This document shows, piece after piece, positions 25,268-33,659 of a DNA stretch of 64,000 nt. Within the stretch, counting starts at the first letter, position 1; every line of letters starts with the position of its first letter. The DNA comes from Bacteriovoracaceae bacterium UBA6153 (GTDB lineage Bacteria > Bdellovibrionota > Bacteriovoracia > Bacteriovoracales > Bacteriovoracaceae). A model generated the notes under the pieces. It was not told the origin of the DNA. It saw only the letters and a list, made by a program, of their open reading frames with translations, and ran no database searches. The stretch covers positions 58,079-122,078 of the forward strand of contig DIUR01000024.1 in assembly GCA_002428265.1 (NCBI GenBank), written 5' to 3'. The position numbers and the translations under genes were made by a program.

Positions 25268-26800
25268 TTATTTAAAAACACTCAATCCTTCGAAGATTGG
25301 TGGATTTGGAATTCCCATAATATGTAAAACTGTCGGGGCCACATCTCTTAGGGCCTTTTGTCCTTCATTTAATTCTAGTGTCTCATTTTTCAGCCTAGGA
25401 TCAACAACAATAAAGGGAACCAGAGATTCCGTGTGTGACGTATGCATGTCACCATTTTCATAAACCATCTGATCAGAATTTCCGTGATCAGCGGTGATAA
25501 TCATGGTGACTCCTTCTTGCGCACATTTTTTTACCAGTCGATCAACGACAACATCTAGCGCTTCAATCGCTTTAATGGCCGCTTCATAATTTCCTGTGTG
25601 GCCTACCATATCTGAGTTGGCAAAGTTCACAACGTAGAATGAGTAAGAGTGGTCAGCTAAGGCTTCTTCAAGCCTGTCGCAAATAAGATACGCACTCATT
25701 TCCGGTTTTAGATCATAAGTCGCCACGTCTTTCGGAGAAGAAATAAGAACTTGCTCTTCGCCAGGAAAAGGATGTTTATCCCCACCGTTAAAAAAGAAAG
25801 TCACGTGAGCATACTTTTCTGTTTCTGCTATTTTAAATTGTTTTTTATCAAGAGACGATAAGTACTCGCACACAGTTCCTTGCAACTTTTCTTTGTTGAA
25901 TAAAATAGGAAGTGTCACCCAGTCTTGCACATAAGGAGTCATGCAAAGAAAATACCCAGGGTGCATCGGAACTTTAAACTCTGTAAATTTTGGATCAGTT
26001 AGTGCAAGTGTAATTTGAATCGCTCTATCTGGCCTATAGTTAAAAAAGAAGACGGCATCATTAGCATTCATGGCCAGAGATTTATCAAACATAACTGGCG
26101 TGATAAATTCATCATAGATTTCTTTAGCATATTCTTGCTTCATGTATTCAACAGGAGAGAGATCAGTTTGAGCTCCCTGACCGGTAAAACATTTATAACA
26201 GGCTTCGATTTTTTCCCATCTACGGTCGCGATCCATTCCAATCGAGCGGCCTTGAAGAGAAGCGATTTTTAATCCAGGAATATGCATGGCCTGTTCAACA
26301 AAATCCACTCCTGTATCGCGGGCAGTGTCTCTTCCGTCAGTAAAAGCATGAAGGCATATTTCAATATCGTGCTCATGAAAAATTTTAGCAAGTGCCTTGA
26401 GGTGATCAATATGAGAGTGAACCCCTCCATTTGAAAGCAGTCCCATCATATGAATGCGATTCGAATGTGTTTTTGCCCACGCCATAAGATTTTTTAATTC
26501 AGGCAGATCTTTTAGAGTATCTGCAAACATGGCCTCATTAATTCTTACCAGGTCCTGGCGTACAGATCTTCCCGCACCAAGGTTCATGTGACCAACTTCA
26601 GAATTTCCAGCAACACCTTTTGGCAGACCAACGAGCACGCCACCGGGCTCGATAGTCGTCATGGGATAATCTTTCATAATGGCATCAATGTTTGGTTTTT
26701 TGGCGTGAAGAATAGCATTCTTCAAATCTTTAGGAGTAAGTCCAAAACCATCAAGGATGCAAAGAAGAACTCTTTTATTTAAATCGTGGATTGATTTCAT
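25268..26800 (-). CDS. gpmI: 2,3-bisphosphoglycerate-independent phosphoglycerate mutase
   Basis: 510 residues, the usual length of the Mn-dependent alkaline-phosphatase-type iPGM. Family blocks are LCILDGFGL (first metal Asp), AGNSEVGHMNLGAG (catalytic Ser), VHSHIDHLKAL, TDGRDT and the C-terminal ITADHGNSDQM with HTSHTESLVPFI metal ligands. It interconverts 3- and 2-phosphoglycerate. AAAGGTGA lies 7 bases before the ATG. It overlaps the end of the trmH-like gene by 26 bases. Confidence 0.96.
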   Translation of the reverse strand: MKSIHDLNKRVLLCILDGFGLTPKDLKNAILHAKKPNIDAIMKDYPMTTIEPGGVLVGLPKGVAGNSEVGHMNLGAGRSVRQDLVRINEAMFADTLKDLPELKNLMAWAKTHSNRIHMMGLLSNGGVHSHIDHLKALAKIFHEHDIEICLHAFTDGRDTARDTGVDFVEQAMHIPGLKIASLQGRSIGMDRDRRWEKIEACYKCFTGQGAQTDLSPVEYMKQEYAKEIYDEFITPVMFDKSLAMNANDAVFFFNYRPDRAIQITLALTDPKFTEFKVPMHPGYFLCMTPYVQDWVTLPILFNKEKLQGTVCEYLSSLDKKQFKIAETEKYAHVTFFFNGGDKHPFPGEEQVLISSPKDVATYDLKPEMSAYLICDRLEEALADHSYSFYVVNFANSDMVGHTGNYEAAIKAIEALDVVVDRLVKKCAQEGVTMIITADHGNSDQMVYENGDMHTSHTESLVPFIVVDPRLKNETLELNEGQKALRDVAPTVLHIMGIPNPPIFEGLSVFK

Positions 26801-27548
26801 GAATTTTCACCTTTTGATAATAGTCAGAAAGAATGACGGCACTTGCGACAGAGACGTTCAAACTTTCAACATTGTCTGTTCCGGGAATTTTTATTGTTGT
26901 ACCAGTTTGCATGAGGTCTTTACTCAGCCCCATGGCCTCTTCACCAAAAACGATGACGGCCTTATCTTCCCATTTTAATTCATACAAACTTTTTTTAGCA
27001 TGAGATGAAGTTGTGATGATCTGGTATTTATTTTTAGCAAGAGAGGCGAGTGCTTTTTTAAAATCTTTGACTTCAAAAATCTCTACGAACTCAGAGCCGC
27101 CTTCAGATGTTCTGATCGAAGAAGCTGATTCGGCCACTTTTAAATCAGAAACAATAATAGCATCTGCACCAAAGTGAGCAGCATTTCTAAGAATCGCTCC
27201 GATGTTATGTGGGTTCGCCACATTTTCAAGAGCAATAATAAGTGATTTTGCCGGCTTCATTGAAAGATAAGTTTCAAGAGGTCTACTTGATGCTTTTTTT
27301 ATCAGCATACAAATGTCTTCATGGTGAGTGGCCTTAGTCATGCTCTCAAGCTCAGAGCGCTCAACTAAGTGATAAGCTTTTTTGTTTTGAGCACAGTATT
27401 TTGTGATCTGTGGAAAACGCTTCATCATGTCTTTAGTGAGAAATAGCTGAATGATGTCTTCCGGGCGTTTTTTAAAAACCGCCATGCAGGCATTTTCGCC
27501 ATATATTCTTATTTCTTTTGTCATTAAACCATTAATTTTTTTACTCAT
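26775..27548 (-). CDS. SpoU/TrmH-family RNA 2'-O-methyltransferase
   Basis: 257 residues from the ATG at 27548 (GCAGGA upstream). An N-terminal substrate-binding region (IYGENACMAVFKKRPEDI) precedes a SPOUT knot domain with ALENVANPHNIGAILRNAAHFG (motif 1), IVFGEEAMGLSKDL (motif 2) and KIPGTDNVESLNVSVASAVIL (motif 3). It methylates 2'-OH of a ribose in rRNA or tRNA. The extra start at 27593 would extend into the divergent gene's start and has no ribosome binding site. It is divergent from the RlmM-like gene with only about 31 bases between starts. Confidence 0.9.
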   Translation of the reverse strand: MSKKINGLMTKEIRIYGENACMAVFKKRPEDIIQLFLTKDMMKRFPQITKYCAQNKKAYHLVERSELESMTKATHHEDICMLIKKASSRPLETYLSMKPAKSLIIALENVANPHNIGAILRNAAHFGADAIIVSDLKVAESASSIRTSEGGSEFVEIFEVKDFKKALASLAKNKYQIITTSSHAKKSLYELKWEDKAVIVFGEEAMGLSKDLMQTGTTIKIPGTDNVESLNVSVASAVILSDYYQKVKIHEINPRFK

Positions 27549-27579
27549 AATCCTGCCTATGGTATCAATTTTAGTACAT

Positions 27580-28530
27580 ATGGGCCAAATCATTTTGAAT
27601 CAGACATTAACTGGGTATCTCGCGCCTCTGGACTTTGAAGAAGATCTTAAAACAGAGCTTACTTTGATGGGGATTGAGATTGTCTCGCAGCACGGCAGAC
27701 TGTTTTTATGCAGAGGAAGTGCGCAAGATGTGGTCTTTGCTCAGGATACATGGAAAAATGTTGAGATCCTGCCTTATACGTCTATCTCAAATGCCGCAGA
27801 GCTGTTGAAGTCAAAGGCACGTAGATGGAGCCATTATTCACTTAGCCACCACAGAAGAGCTGAGCTTATTCTTGATAAAGTTCCTTCTGTAAGAATAAAA
27901 AAATACGATTTTCTCGAAGAAATCCCAAAAACGACAATTGGAGTTTTTGCACTTTTATCAGAACAGGAAATTATCGTTTCACCTGAGACGACTTGTCCGC
28001 TACCTTTTGGAGAAATCCATTTTAATGAAGATAAAATCAATCCTCCCTCAAGAGCTTACTTAAAACTTTGGGAGCTCTTCACACTATATGGGTATAAACC
28101 AGAAGCGGGGATGAAGACGATTGATGTGGGAAGCTGTCCCGGTGGATGGACTTGGGTTCTTCAAACGGTTGGCACTCACGTTGTGAGTGTTGATAAAGCA
28201 CCATTAGATCCAAAGATTGCAGCATTACCAAATATCGAGTTCAAGCAAGAGAGTGCATTTGGACTTCGTCCTCAGCACGTTGGACATCTAGATTGGTTTT
28301 TTTCAGACATCATCTGTTATCCAGATAAACTTCTGGAGCTAGTAGAGAGATGGAGAGAAGCAGGTAACGTTGATAATTTCGCCTGCACAATAAAATTTCA
28401 AAAACCGACTGATTTTGAAACGCTTTTTAAATTTAAAGCTATTCCGAACTCAAGAGTTGTGCACCTTTCATGCAATAAACACGAAGTGACATGGATTAAT
28501 ACGAAGATAAATACTAAGGCCCAGGAGTAA
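27580..28530 (+). CDS. RlmM/FtsJ-like RNA 2'-O-methyltransferase
   Basis: 316 residues from the chosen ATG at 27580. The N-terminal half is a THUMP-like/ferredoxin-type region as in RlmM. The C-terminal half is a Rossmann methyltransferase: TIDVGSCPGGWTWVL (SAM motif), HVVSVDKAPL (acidic end of beta-2), DWFFSDIIC (catalytic Asp), ACTIKFQK (catalytic Lys) and NKHEVTWI (Glu). This K-D-K-E layout matches RlmM, which modifies C2498 of 23S rRNA in E. coli; the target here is inferred. The start is uncertain: an ATG at 27559 is in frame, and no clear ribosome binding site is seen at either. Confidence 0.8.
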   Translation: MGQIILNQTLTGYLAPLDFEEDLKTELTLMGIEIVSQHGRLFLCRGSAQDVVFAQDTWKNVEILPYTSISNAAELLKSKARRWSHYSLSHHRRAELILDKVPSVRIKKYDFLEEIPKTTIGVFALLSEQEIIVSPETTCPLPFGEIHFNEDKINPPSRAYLKLWELFTLYGYKPEAGMKTIDVGSCPGGWTWVLQTVGTHVVSVDKAPLDPKIAALPNIEFKQESAFGLRPQHVGHLDWFFSDIICYPDKLLELVERWREAGNVDNFACTIKFQKPTDFETLFKFKAIPNSRVVHLSCNKHEVTWINTKINTKAQE

Positions 28531-28532
28531 TA

Positions 28533-28802
28533 ATGAAAAATTTCCATAAGAATCTCAATATCGCATTTGTCGGAGGAATCATTGGTCTTGCCGTTATGAC
28601 ATGGCTTGGTCCAAAATTAATTGGAGCTCTTCTTACTCCACCAGTGAGTTTCGGTGTTAACTGTGAACCAGCGACAGCGTATTCAATGCAAAAACTTATT
28701 TTAGCTCAAGTTGTCGGGTTAGTTTTAGGTGTGCTTGTCACTTTTTGGATTCGCTCTAAATTCGTAGTCACTAAAGCTCATCCAAATGATACAACTGTTT
28801 AA
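28533..28802 (+). CDS. small two-helix membrane protein, unknown function
   Basis: 89 residues with two transmembrane helices (about 9-33 and 53-74), a Pro/Cys-containing loop between them (TPPVSFGVNCEPATAY) and a short basic tail. CAGGAG at the end of the preceding gene serves as its ribosome binding site. The 3' end overlaps the next gene's start by 17 bases, so it sits inside a three-gene operon of methyltransferases. No family is recognised. Confidence 0.65.
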   Translation: MKNFHKNLNIAFVGGIIGLAVMTWLGPKLIGALLTPPVSFGVNCEPATAYSMQKLILAQVVGLVLGVLVTFWIRSKFVVTKAHPNDTTV

Positions 28803-29688
28803 TACAATTTCTGCACGCATTCCCGCTACTGGTGAATGCGTGCGTCTCTTTCATGGGCGCGGTAAAATGTGGCCAGGGCTTGAGCATTTATCTATTGATA
28901 TTTTTTCAGCAGTTATTCTGATCACTACCTATAAAGAAATTACTGAATCCGAAAAAATTGAATTAACTAACACTCTCAAATCTATTCCGGAATTGAAGTT
29001 TGAATGTATTCTTCTTCAAAAGAGATACATCAAAAATGAAGACGTAGAAATTCTTTTTGGGGCCCTTCCATCAGACGTTTTTGCAGTGGAGAACTCTGAA
29101 AAATATTTAATCAATCTTACTAATCCACAGAATATCGGTTTTTTCCTTGATATGGCCATTGGTCGCTCAAGGCTTAAGAAAATCTCTTCTGGAAAAAAAG
29201 TTCTCAATCTCTTCTCTTATACATGCTCACTTTCAGTGGCGGCCTTAAAGGGCGGCGCTAGTGAAGTGATAAATGTTGATATGAGTAAACCTGCTCTTGG
29301 TGTTGGCGAAAAAAATCATAAGCTCAATGGCCTTGATTTAAGACAGGCCAAGTTCCTTCCTCATGACATTATGAAATCATTTGGCAATATTTCTAAAAAA
29401 GGCCCATACGATATCATTATTATTGATCCTCCAACCAATCAAGGCGAAAGCTTTAGAGGGGATAGGGATTATCATAAAATTATTAGAAGACTTCCAGAGA
29501 TGTGTAGCAAGAACGCAGTTGTTATGGCCTGCTTGAACTCACCTTTTCTTAGAAGTGAATTTCTTATCGATGCATTTAAAGAGCATGCACCTCAGTTTAT
29601 ACTAGAAGAGAAAATCTATTCAAGTTTTTCAAGTCAGGAAGTAGATCCTGAAGAAGGGCTTAAGATTTTGTTTTTTAGAAATGTTTAA
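28786..29688 (+). CDS. RlmI/RlmK-like class I SAM-dependent methyltransferase
   Basis: 300 residues. INLTNPQNIGFFLDMAIGR corresponds to the family TGFFLDQR loop, KVLNLFSYTCSLSVAALKGG is the SAM-binding motif I, VINVDMSKPAL motif II, and IIIDPPTNQG the catalytic DPP motif. It resembles RlmI (23S m5C1962) and RlmK-type enzymes but lacks the N-terminal PUA domain of RlmI. The modification site is not assignable. Its stop codon is nested with that of the convergent small gene (TTAA shared). Confidence 0.82.
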   Translation: MIQLFNTISARIPATGECVRLFHGRGKMWPGLEHLSIDIFSAVILITTYKEITESEKIELTNTLKSIPELKFECILLQKRYIKNEDVEILFGALPSDVFAVENSEKYLINLTNPQNIGFFLDMAIGRSRLKKISSGKKVLNLFSYTCSLSVAALKGGASEVINVDMSKPALGVGEKNHKLNGLDLRQAKFLPHDIMKSFGNISKKGPYDIIIIDPPTNQGESFRGDRDYHKIIRRLPEMCSKNAVVMACLNSPFLRSEFLIDAFKEHAPQFILEEKIYSSFSSQEVDPEEGLKILFFRNV

Positions 29689-30002
29689 TTAAGAAACATC
29701 TTTATATACAGGCCGAATATTGAAGTGAGTATAAGCCCGAATCCCCACATGAGAACCGTGTAAAGGCGATCGAATCTTTTATCGAATTTGGATTCAATGT
29801 GTGTAAACCTTTGATCTATCTTTTTAAACTCATCTCTAAATTCAACATCCATATGATGAAAGTGATTAGTTTGGGCTTTAAGAGTAAGGATAAGCATATC
29901 TTCTGTAGTAACTTTCTCTTTATCCATCTTAGATAGGATTTCCTGGCTCTTTTGATTAAGCCAGTGATCAAATAATTGATTTTCAAGCATACGTCTTTCC
30001 AT
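29685..30002 (-). CDS. small coiled-coil protein with C-terminal membrane helix
   Basis: 105 residues: a helical N-terminal part, a heptad-like segment (EFRDEFKKIDQRFTHIESKF, then DKRFDRLY) and a single C-terminal transmembrane helix (about 85-102). This tail-anchored coiled-coil layout recurs in DUF1640-like and phage XhlA-like proteins, but no family is firm. ATG codons at 30002 and 29990 are both possible; GGAAAG precedes the second. The stop is nested with that of the convergent methyltransferase. Confidence 0.6.
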   Translation of the reverse strand: MERRMLENQLFDHWLNQKSQEILSKMDKEKVTTEDMLILTLKAQTNHFHHMDVEFRDEFKKIDQRFTHIESKFDKRFDRLYTVLMWGFGLILTSIFGLYIKMFLN

Positions 30003-30168
30003 GTTTAGAGTTTAACATATATAGCTTATGCATGTCTTCACTAAGATCTGGTTTTTAACTTCTTGAACTTATATCAAGCTATAAAACTGGCACAAAAAAT
30101 CCTGACACCTACTATCTAAATCTTAGCCATCTCACTTAATGTAAGTACTTATTTCCTTCTCAAAAAGC

Positions 30169-30183
30169 GTCTAAGTTTTAGAC
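30169..30183. promoter_or_regulatory. palindrome, candidate activator (enhancer) site
   Basis: GTCTAA-GTT-TTAGAC is a perfect 6+3+6 dyad about 80 bases upstream of the -24 GG of the sigma-54 promoter. It is a likely binding site for an RpoN activator; the activator itself is not in the window. Confidence 0.5.
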
Positions 30184-30253
30184 AGGTGTTTGTAGAATGT
30201 TCATACAGATTATTTGCCGTCCTTCTAACTATCATGAATTTCTGACTCGGTGT

Positions 30254-30270
30254 TTGGCACGACAGTTGCT
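30254..30270 (+). promoter_or_regulatory. consensus sigma-54 (RpoN) promoter
   Basis: TTGGCACGACAGTTGCT matches the consensus YTGGCACG-N4-TTGCW at every position, with GG at 30256-30257 and GC at 30268-30269. The predicted start is near 30281, about 36 bases before the ATG of the lipoprotein gene. Confidence 0.88.
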
Positions 30271-30316
30271 CTTATACTAACAAACGATTTATCAACACGC
30301 CTTTAGGGAGGACGTT

Positions 30317-30946
30317 ATGAAAAAATTATTACTATCACTTATGGTATTAGCTACGCTTGCTTCATGTGGAAAAGACAATAAGGTATCTTCTGGTGCAGCA
30401 GCTGCTGCAGCTCCAAGTACAAATGCAATCACGATTGTAGACCAAACAGGAATTGCTTTAGGTGGAATGATCGATAATCATACATCTCAATTTGGTACTG
30501 GTATGGTTTACACAACCCAAGGGCCAACAACTTTAAACAATCTTGCTTACGGTGGTGTAACTCTTTATTACAAATATACTAAAGCAACTGCTCAAACTGG
30601 TACAGGATCAGGAAATGGGTATACTTGTGAAACAAAATGGAAAATTTTCCAAGTTTGTTCTTACTCAAGTAGCAATACAGGTACTTCAACTTTAACGTTA
30701 TCTAGAAACATTTTACATAACTCAGTTGATGTAAACTCTAAGATTGCTGAACTTAAGTCGATCATTAACAGTGCTAATCCGAATATTGCGATTCAGGTTC
30801 AAGGTACTTCAAACCTGATTACTTTAACTGACGGTAGACAGTTTATTATCGATACAAAGTACCCGCTTCAAGCTAACCCAATTGGGATTAGAGATGCAGC
30901 TGGTGTAACTGAGTACTTGTTTAACATCACGTCAAACGCATACTAA
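30317..30946 (+). CDS. sigma-54-dependent predicted lipoprotein, unknown function
   Basis: 209 residues with a lipoprotein signal (LMVLATLASC, Cys17). A low-complexity Ala/Ser linker (SSGAAAAAAPSTN) follows, then a strand-rich domain with a Thr/Gly/Ser-rich centre (ATAQTGTGSGNG) and two cysteines (TCETKWKIFQVC) that could form a disulfide. No family is recognised. TAGGGAGG is an unusually strong ribosome binding site 7-8 bases before the ATG. Strong translation, a consensus RpoN promoter and its own terminator suggest a highly expressed, conditionally induced envelope protein. Confidence 0.8.
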   Translation: MKKLLLSLMVLATLASCGKDNKVSSGAAAAAAPSTNAITIVDQTGIALGGMIDNHTSQFGTGMVYTTQGPTTLNNLAYGGVTLYYKYTKATAQTGTGSGNGYTCETKWKIFQVCSYSSSNTGTSTLTLSRNILHNSVDVNSKIAELKSIINSANPNIAIQVQGTSNLITLTDGRQFIIDTKYPLQANPIGIRDAAGVTEYLFNITSNAY

Positions 30947-30982
30947 GAAAACTATCAGGTTTTAATCAACTAATAAAAAAGA

Positions 30983-31011
30983 GGGGATCAGAAATGATCC
31001 CCTTTTTTTTT
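30983..31011 (+). terminator. intrinsic terminator with GAAA tetraloop
   Basis: GGGGATCA (30983-30990) pairs with TGATCCCC (30995-31002) around a GAAA tetraloop and is followed by nine T. It ends the sigma-54-driven lipoprotein gene, making that gene a monocistronic unit. Confidence 0.95.
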
Positions 31012-31068
31012 GTCCGTATTGCTCTATAATAGAAGTAATTCAAATTAATAAATCAAGGATGGTTTAGC

Positions 31069-32778
31069 GTGGCTCAGTTCAAGACAGATCTAAAAGATAT
31101 TTACTTTAATCTATTCAATGTTCTAAAAATCCAAAACCACGGTGTCGTTGAAAACGATATGAAAGATATTATTAACGAGTGCAATAAGTTCGTAGAAAAA
31201 GAAATTTACCCGAGTAGAACGATTGGTGATGTTGAGGGTGTAAAACTTCAAAATGGTAAAGTCATTGCTCCACCTTCATTTAAAGATGGAATGAAAAAAT
31301 ATTACGAAAACGGGTGGCATGCTATTGGTTACCCGGAAGATATCGGGGGAATGCCGGCTCCACATACTGTGTCTTTAGTTTGTCAGTCAATCATGAACGG
31401 AGCGAACGTTGCTTTCGCCATGTATCCGGGCCTCTCTCGTGGAGCAATGGATGTTATTTTAAAAGTCGGATCACAAGAGCAAAAAGATACTTACGTTCCA
31501 AATATGATTTCAGGTTTATGGGGTGGAACGATGTGTTTGACTGAGCCGGGAGCGGGTAGTGATGTTGGAGCTGTTATTACAACGGCGACTCCAGGAGCAA
31601 ACGGGACTTTTAAAATTAAAGGTATCAAAATTTTTATTTCTAGTGGTGACAATGATTATTATGAAAACGTTGTCCATATGGTGCTTGCAAAAACTCCAGG
31701 TGCTCCAGCAGGAACAAAAGGATTATCACTTTTCATCGTTCCAAAAATTCGTTTAGATGGAACTCCGAACGATGTTCATTGTACAAAAATTGAAGAGAAG
31801 ATGGGGATTCACGGACAGGCCACTTGTGAGATGACTTTTGGTGGTGCTGGAAACTGTGAAGGTGTTCTCATTGGAAAAGAGTTCGAGGGAATGATCAATA
31901 TGTTCATTCTTATGAACGAAGCACGCCTTCTTTGTGGTGTTCAAGGTGAATCGCAAGCAAATCTAGCATTCATGCTTACTGAACAATATGCCAGAGAGAG
32001 ATCACAGTTTGGAAAAGAAATTATTCATCACCCGGATGTTAAGAGATCAATTTTAAAAATGAGATCTATGGCCCGTGGAATGAGAAGTTTGATTCTTTAT
32101 ACTGGAGATCAGTTTGACCGCGCTCATCATGGAGAGGCAGGTTCAGAAGATGAAATTGCATTCCTAACTCCTATTTGTAAATCGTACTGTTCTGATGAAG
32201 GATTTAATGTTGCCGTTGATGCTATTCAGACTCACGGTGGATATGGATTTTGTTCAGAGTATGGAATTGAGCAATTCGCACGCGATTTAAAAATTGCTTC
32301 AATCTACGAAGGAACAAATGCTATCCAGGCAATGGACTTCACGATGAGAAAAGTTTTAAAAGACAATGCGAGAACATTCTTGAGCGTTGGTGCAAAAATT
32401 GAAAAAACCATGAAGAGAGCTGAAGCTCAAGAGTTCCCTGAAGAAGTAGCTATTCTTGGAAAAAATCTTCAAAAAGCGGGAGAGATTCTTGGCCACTTTG
32501 GAGGTCTTGCAAAAGCTCAAAAGTTTGATTCAATTTTATTCAATTCTCAGTCATTTTTAAATTTTAGTGCGAACTTAATTGTTTCATGGTTACTCCTTGA
32601 AGGTGCATGCGAAGCAATAGTAGCAATGCCAAATGCTACAGGAGCAGAGGATAAAGAGTATTACCAGAGCAAAAAAGTCGACTTTAGGTTTTTTGTACAA
32701 CAGCAACTTGTTAAAAATGCTGGTATTGCACAGTCTATTTTGAATTTCAAAGAGGACTTATCTCAATTGTCTGTTTGA
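31069..32778 (+). CDS. acyl-CoA dehydrogenase (long, FadE/DmdC-like form)
   Basis: 569 residues from a GTG start (GGATGG upstream). It contains WGGTMCLTEPGAGSDVG near residue 148, the family signature GGYGFCSEYGIEQFARDLKI near residue 393, and IYEGTNAIQ with the catalytic Glu. The extra C-terminal 130 residues match the domain seen in about 590-residue acyl-CoA dehydrogenases such as DmdC-type and some FadE-like enzymes. It uses FAD to oxidise acyl-CoA in beta-oxidation. TATAAT at 31025-31030 may be its -10. No other beta-oxidation gene is nearby. Confidence 0.92.
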   Translation: MAQFKTDLKDIYFNLFNVLKIQNHGVVENDMKDIINECNKFVEKEIYPSRTIGDVEGVKLQNGKVIAPPSFKDGMKKYYENGWHAIGYPEDIGGMPAPHTVSLVCQSIMNGANVAFAMYPGLSRGAMDVILKVGSQEQKDTYVPNMISGLWGGTMCLTEPGAGSDVGAVITTATPGANGTFKIKGIKIFISSGDNDYYENVVHMVLAKTPGAPAGTKGLSLFIVPKIRLDGTPNDVHCTKIEEKMGIHGQATCEMTFGGAGNCEGVLIGKEFEGMINMFILMNEARLLCGVQGESQANLAFMLTEQYARERSQFGKEIIHHPDVKRSILKMRSMARGMRSLILYTGDQFDRAHHGEAGSEDEIAFLTPICKSYCSDEGFNVAVDAIQTHGGYGFCSEYGIEQFARDLKIASIYEGTNAIQAMDFTMRKVLKDNARTFLSVGAKIEKTMKRAEAQEFPEEVAILGKNLQKAGEILGHFGGLAKAQKFDSILFNSQSFLNFSANLIVSWLLLEGACEAIVAMPNATGAEDKEYYQSKKVDFRFFVQQQLVKNAGIAQSILNFKEDLSQLSV

Positions 32779-32829
32779 TCTTTATAGTGTTACACTGAAA
32801 AAGATTATACTTTTAAAATTGAGCTATTA

Positions 32830-33657
32830 ATGGACATTCAAAAAATTAGCGAAGAGATAACACTCTTCTCGTCATCTACTCATGGGAGTAGTGACTATGA
32901 CAAAGATGAATACTTTGTCATGAGCGAAGACCGCAAGGAGTTCGCACCACTCAAATACATTTTAAAAAAATTCCCCGAGCACAAGGACGTTTATTCGTTG
33001 TTGAAGCAGGGGTTTGTTTATGACTCTTTCGAGTTATCAAACAACGAAAATTTTCAAATCTGGTATGAAAAGCAATTCGCAAAAAAACTCTTAAGAAGAG
33101 ATGCCAAAAAAATCACTATCGTTTATGTTCCCAATAACAAAATGATTCTGGATCAGATTGGACTCGTGAACCGCTCTTACGAAATACTTGCTCACGAGCA
33201 AATTCTATTAAACGGAAAAAATCTTCCAACTCAATTAGGTGAATGGTACGCAAAATGTATCTTCGGCCTGAAACAAGTAAAATCAACTTCTCAAAGAGGC
33301 TTTGATTTCGTTATGGGAGAAGGGAAAAGAGTTGAAATTCAAGTCGAGTGGAGTGATGCCTCTTCACCTAAAGGCGTGAAGATCAAAAAGACGCTCGTGG
33401 ATTTATCTGATTATTGTATTATTATTTATGTCGCTAAAAATTTTATGATCAGGGAAGTTTGTTTTCTTGATTCAGAATATGTTTCTAGAAAGTTTTCAAA
33501 TAAAGGGCATACGATCTTTTTGAAAGACTCTGATGTTTCATCATACTTCTTTTCAAAATCTTCTAAGCACTTTGATAAAATCATTAACCCAATTACATTT
33601 TTGAAGTACGCTTCTCCCAATCTCGCTATGAAGCTTTCAGAAAAACTGAGTGGCTAA
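32830..33657 (+). CDS. unknown protein with PD-(D/E)xK nuclease-like segment
   Basis: 275 residues, no signal peptide. A central stretch reads GEWYAKCIFGL, then STSQRGFDFVMGEGKRVEIQVEW (residues about 138-175, given here in parts). This resembles the PD-(D/E)xK core: helix Glu, then GxD on one strand and (E/Q)xK-type strand residues on the next, although the last Lys is replaced by Glu-Trp. The rest is helical and basic. A nuclease-fold role, possibly degenerate, is an inference by eye. Its neighbours (acyl-CoA dehydrogenase and prepilin) do not help. Confidence 0.5.
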   Translation: MDIQKISEEITLFSSSTHGSSDYDKDEYFVMSEDRKEFAPLKYILKKFPEHKDVYSLLKQGFVYDSFELSNNENFQIWYEKQFAKKLLRRDAKKITIVYVPNNKMILDQIGLVNRSYEILAHEQILLNGKNLPTQLGEWYAKCIFGLKQVKSTSQRGFDFVMGEGKRVEIQVEWSDASSPKGVKIKKTLVDLSDYCIIIYVAKNFMIREVCFLDSEYVSRKFSNKGHTIFLKDSDVSSYFFSKSSKHFDKIINPITFLKYASPNLAMKLSEKLSG

Positions 33658-33659
33658 AG

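Larger units (their letters stand above)
30003..30316 (+). other. regulatory intergenic region with three dyads and a sigma-54 promoter
   Basis: 314 bases without a gene. From left to right there are inverted repeats CTTGA-N7-TCAAG (30062-30078), ACTTA-N3-TAAGT (30134-30146) and the perfect palindrome GTCTAAGTTTTAGAC (30169-30183), then a consensus sigma-54 promoter (30254-30270). The dyads lie about 75-190 bases upstream of the -24 element, the normal range for enhancer-binding activators. Confidence 0.6.

Noticed and set aside
28165..28185. Sigma-54-like TTGGCACTCACGTTGTG inside the RlmM-like gene
   Set aside because: It is coding, not followed by a gene start, and the -12 part is TTGTG rather than TTGC.
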